From Pseudomonadota bacterium (lineage in GTDB: Bacteria > Desulfobacterota > Desulfobacteria > Desulfobacterales > Desulfobacteraceae), in contig JAHJDU010000585.1 in the NCBI GenBank assembly GCA_018812385.1, forward strand, positions 1-9,804: a DNA stretch of 9,804 nt. Reading direction: 5' to 3'. Under the pieces are notes generated by a model. It was not told the origin of the DNA. It saw only the letters and a program-made list of their open reading frames with translations, and ran no database searches. Made by a program: the position numbers and the translations under genes. Positions 8,280-9,804 of this stretch are shown here, piece by piece (the stretch's first letter is position 1; every line of letters starts with the position of its first letter).

Positions 8280-9083
8280 TTACTTTTCAGGCGCAGGTGC
8301 CATTATGTTTAAAGGTGATTTTTCATTTTTATTAATCCCGGATGTGTATCCGAATTCAGTATTCATAATCCCGGCTGTTTTTTTGTATAAAAGCCTTAAG
8401 GGAATATCTGAAGGACAGGCTTCATCACACAGCCCGCAATCAATACACCGGTCTGCCATATGCATGGCCCTGGTCAGGTGGAATATCGGGATATCAACGG
8501 GGAGACTGCCTTTTGATATCAGATCCTCGCATTCAAGGGTGCATTCCCTGCAGAAACACATGGGACAGATATCCCTGCATCCGTAGCACTTGACACATTT
8601 TAAAAACTGATCCTTCCAGAAGGAAAATCGTTCTGAAAGATCCATGTTTTCAACATCCTGTAAATGTTTCTGCAAAACGCCTTCTGATTTTTCTCCTGCC
8701 ACCATTTCATCAGGATAGGGTTTCTTGCATTCACACTCAAGGGCAAGGGATTGAGGGCAGGATATCCCGATGGGAACAACCTTGTCCGCTTCAAGCTGAT
8801 TCAGTCGGTAAAGGGTATAAAGCCCTCTTTCATCACACCCGCGCACCAGGACACCAAATATGTCATCTGGATATTGTCTTGCAATGGTGATCAAAACTTT
8901 GTTCAAAGGATATCTGGCATCCCCGGATGTTTGTCCGTCACCAAGGCTGAGTTTTTCAAGGTCAGCCCCTTTCTGGAACAGACAAGGGGTCACATGACCA
9001 TTGGCATGGGCCAGGGCAATAACCCCTTTTACAGACCCGGCTGAAAGAAGTTCGTTTATTTTTTGTTTTACTCTATCAATCAT
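8280..9083 (-). CDS. FrhB/FdhB-like iron-sulfur electron-transfer subunit
   Basis: The 267-residue product has an N-terminal region (about 1-150) resembling the F420 hydrogenase/dehydrogenase beta (FrhB/FdhB) group, with RGCDERG at 81-87 and a CECKKPYPDE stretch at 117-126. Two ferredoxin motifs follow: C163/C166/C169/C173, and C213/C216/C219/C223. Between them is an unusual cluster of extra cysteines (C176, C178, C181, C185). It probably passes electrons between FdhA and MvhD/HdrA. FrhB-type proteins bind flavin; whether the outside partner is F420, NAD(P)H or only the protein partners cannot be read here, and F420 would be unexpected in this lineage. ATG start with AAGG seven to eight bases upstream; 15 bases after mvhD and 25 before fdhA, so surely the same transcript. 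It could equally be labelled a 4Fe-4S dicluster protein. Confidence 0.8.
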   Translation of the reverse strand: MIDRVKQKINELLSAGSVKGVIALAHANGHVTPCLFQKGADLEKLSLGDGQTSGDARYPLNKVLITIARQYPDDIFGVLVRGCDERGLYTLYRLNQLEADKVVPIGISCPQSLALECECKKPYPDEMVAGEKSEGVLQKHLQDVENMDLSERFSFWKDQFLKCVKCYGCRDICPMCFCRECTLECEDLISKGSLPVDIPIFHLTRAMHMADRCIDCGLCDEACPSDIPLRLLYKKTAGIMNTEFGYTSGINKNEKSPLNIMAPAPEK

Positions 9084-9098
9084 AAAAACACCTTCATG

Positions 9099-9536
9099 CT
9101 AAGCAACTATTTGACTAAGTTCTTTTTTCAATGGTGAGGGCCCAAGCTTTTTCAGAACACCAATAAAATCGTTGATTTCATCAATAAACTCAGGGGCCTC
9201 GGCCGAGGATACCCAGCTTGCCCGAAGCCGTTCTTTTTCAACACCACAGAAATCCAGCATCTGGGAAAGAAGTGTTACCCGTTTTTCAGCAGAATAATTA
9301 CCATACAGGTAATTGCATTCACCTAAATGTCAGCCACCCACAAAAACACCGTCAACTCCTTGTTGAAAGGAACGTAACACATGATGTGGAGACACGCTTC
9401 CGGAACACATGACCCTGACAATACGGATATTGGAGGGGTACTGCATACGACTGACCCCAGCCAGGTCAGCAGCGGCATACGCTCACCAGGTACACAGAAA
9501 ACAGATGATATGGGGTTCAAAATTCTTGTGGTCCAT
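9099..9536 (-). CDS. mvhD: MvhD-type hydrogenase/Hdr iron-sulfur subunit with two selenocysteines
   Basis: Reading the minus strand from ATG 9536 through two TGA codons gives a 145-residue MvhD ending in TAG (9101-9099). Sec18 (TGA 9485-9483) lies in CFLCTW-Sec-AYAAADLAG, where usual MvhD has C-x2-W-C before a Y-x-A-x2-AG stretch. Sec69 (TGA 9332-9330) lies in VGG-Sec-HLGEC, where usual MvhD has GGCHPGDC. The rest is intact and typical: RMQYPSNIRIVRVMCSG, the GNYSAEKRV segment, and a helical C-terminus. MvhD carries a [2Fe-2S] cluster and connects a hydrogenase or formate dehydrogenase to HdrA. Sec-containing homologues (VhuD/FrhD) are known from methanogens and, I recall, deltaproteobacterial symbionts. 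Both TGAs replacing conserved cysteines, with perfect frame in between, excludes a decayed gene. Ribosome site AAGGAAAG upstream; 15 bases before the next gene. A standard caller sees nothing here. Confidence 0.93.
9296..9332 (-). promoter_or_regulatory. Candidate SECIS 2 of mvhD (Sec69)
   Basis: After the TGA (9332-9330), a perfect 7-bp stem AATTACC (9314-9308) / GGTAATT (9302-9296) closes the 5-nt loop TGTAT (9307-9303). The loop begins 22 nt after the TGA, further than the 18 nt of fdhA, and the stem is A/U-rich. It is the only good hairpin in the right range. Confidence 0.6.
9443..9485 (-). promoter_or_regulatory. Candidate SECIS 1 of mvhD (Sec18)
   Basis: Directly after the TGA (9485-9483) a lower stem GCGTATG (9482-9476) / CGTATGC (9449-9443) has 7 pairs, two of them G-U. 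A six-base left bulge (one base on the right) leads to a perfect upper stem CTGACC (9469-9464) / GGTCAG (9456-9451), with the 7-nt loop TGGCTGG. The loop begins 19 nt after the TGA, close to the 18 nt seen for fdhA, but the loop sequence differs. Confidence 0.7.
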
Positions 9537-9581
9537 TGACTTCTTTCCTTATATAAATGTAAACGGTTTCATAATGGTTCT

Positions 9582-9613
9582 AATTTATAGTTGTTCCAAT
9601 TTATAGTTGTCCC
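9582..9613. repeat. 16-bp tandem direct repeat between hdrA and mvhD
   Basis: Two abutting copies of AATTTATAGTTGTTCC (9582-9597 and 9598-9613, the second with TCCC) match at 15 of 16 bases. A poorer resemblance continues at about 9567-9581. They fill most of the 83-base gap between the hdrA stop and mvhD. They could be a regulator site, an mRNA-processing region or simple slippage. Confidence 0.7.
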
Positions 9614-9619
9614 AGGGGG

Positions 9620-9804
9620 TCAGGCCGCCCCGATCTGAGCCAGAATCTGTCCTGAGTCAAACCCTCTAAGCTCTGCACTGTGGGAAGGACAGGTGGCAGC
9701 ACAATTCCCACACCCTTTGCACAGGATTCCATTGACCTCACAGATTCTTTTTCCCCTGTTATAGGTAATTGCGTCATAGGGACACATGGTCAAACATGAC
9801 AGGC
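9620..9804 (-). CDS. hdrA: HdrA-type flavin/iron-sulfur subunit, C-terminal end (partial)
   Basis: Only the last 60 residues are in the window; the 5' part lies beyond 9804. They hold two ferredoxin motifs: the tail of the first (Cys from the cut codon is likely, then CLTMCP), and the complete second, LCKGCGNCAATCP. The ending RGFDSGQILAQIGAA is the usual HdrA C-terminus (LRGF.. QI.AQI). HdrA holds FAD and several 4Fe-4S clusters and is the site of flavin-based electron bifurcation in heterodisulfide reductase complexes; the C-terminal ferredoxin domain is where electrons enter or leave. It is the first visible gene of the minus-strand operon and directly precedes mvhD, its usual partner. It ends in TGA (9622-9620); no good hairpin follows and the family ends at this point, so this TGA is a stop. 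Confidence 0.88.
   Translation of the reverse strand, partial: LSCLTMCPYDAITYNRGKRICEVNGILCKGCGNCAATCPSHSAELRGFDSGQILAQIGAA

Noticed and set aside
8236..8586. Plus-strand open frame of 116 codons opposite the FeS subunit
   Set aside because: It is antisense to a gene with clear ferredoxin motifs and shows no recognisable domain or ribosome site.
9323..9520. Several 64-97 codon open frames on both strands over 9099-9610
   Set aside because: They are out of frame with the MvhD reading, which keeps all family motifs through two TGA codons; none resembles a known protein.
9620..9622. TGA ending hdrA as a further selenocysteine codon
   Set aside because: The protein ends at the usual HdrA C-terminus, the next codons show no family similarity, and no suitable hairpin follows.

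Overview
The window looks like chromosomal DNA of a strictly anaerobic, selenocysteine-using member of the Desulfobacterota, most likely a Desulfobacteraceae-type sulfate reducer. This rests on gene content: an HdrA/MvhD/formate dehydrogenase electron-confurcation module, an EtfBA pair with its membrane iron-sulfur partner, and three in-frame TGA codons that replace conserved Cys/Sec positions. No rRNA or other taxonomic marker is present, so the organism is inferred.

Layout. One plus-strand gene (46-1236) encodes an AlbA_2/Schlafen-type putative ATP-binding protein. It is visibly more A+T-rich than the rest and ends at a GC-rich hairpin (1246-1274) shared with the convergent gene. Everything else is on the minus strand and reads from right to left: the 3' end of hdrA (cut by the window edge at 9804), mvhD (9099-9536), an iron-sulfur FrhB/FdhB-like subunit (8280-9083), fdhA (6209-8254), fdhD (5308-6168), etfB (4444-5226), etfA (3429-4388) and a 706-residue membrane HdrD-like FeS oxidoreductase (1306-3426). 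No gene-free stretch exceeds 83 bases. I saw no rRNA, tRNA, CRISPR array, insertion sequence or attachment site.

Two genes would be mis-annotated by a standard gene caller. fdhA is split by one TGA (Sec138), followed by a hairpin with a GGUCU loop 18 nt downstream, as in E. coli fdhF. mvhD is cut by two TGA codons (Sec18 and Sec69), both at positions that are Cys in ordinary MvhD proteins and each followed by its own stem-loop. A conventional caller would miss mvhD altogether.

How the genes fit together. FdhA oxidises formate (or reduces CO2). The FeS FrhB/FdhB-like subunit and the selenocysteine-rich MvhD would pass electrons to HdrA, whose flavin can bifurcate or confurcate them; the formate dehydrogenase takes the place that the Mvh hydrogenase has in methanogens. 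FdhD supplies the sulfur needed to activate the molybdenum/tungsten cofactor of FdhA. The downstream etfB-etfA-membrane oxidoreductase block would link acyl-CoA dehydrogenases to the quinone pool. The stretch thus joins a cytosolic formate/low-potential electron hub to a fatty-acid-oxidation/quinone hub. Roles are inferred from family and neighbourhood; nothing here shows electron flow directly.
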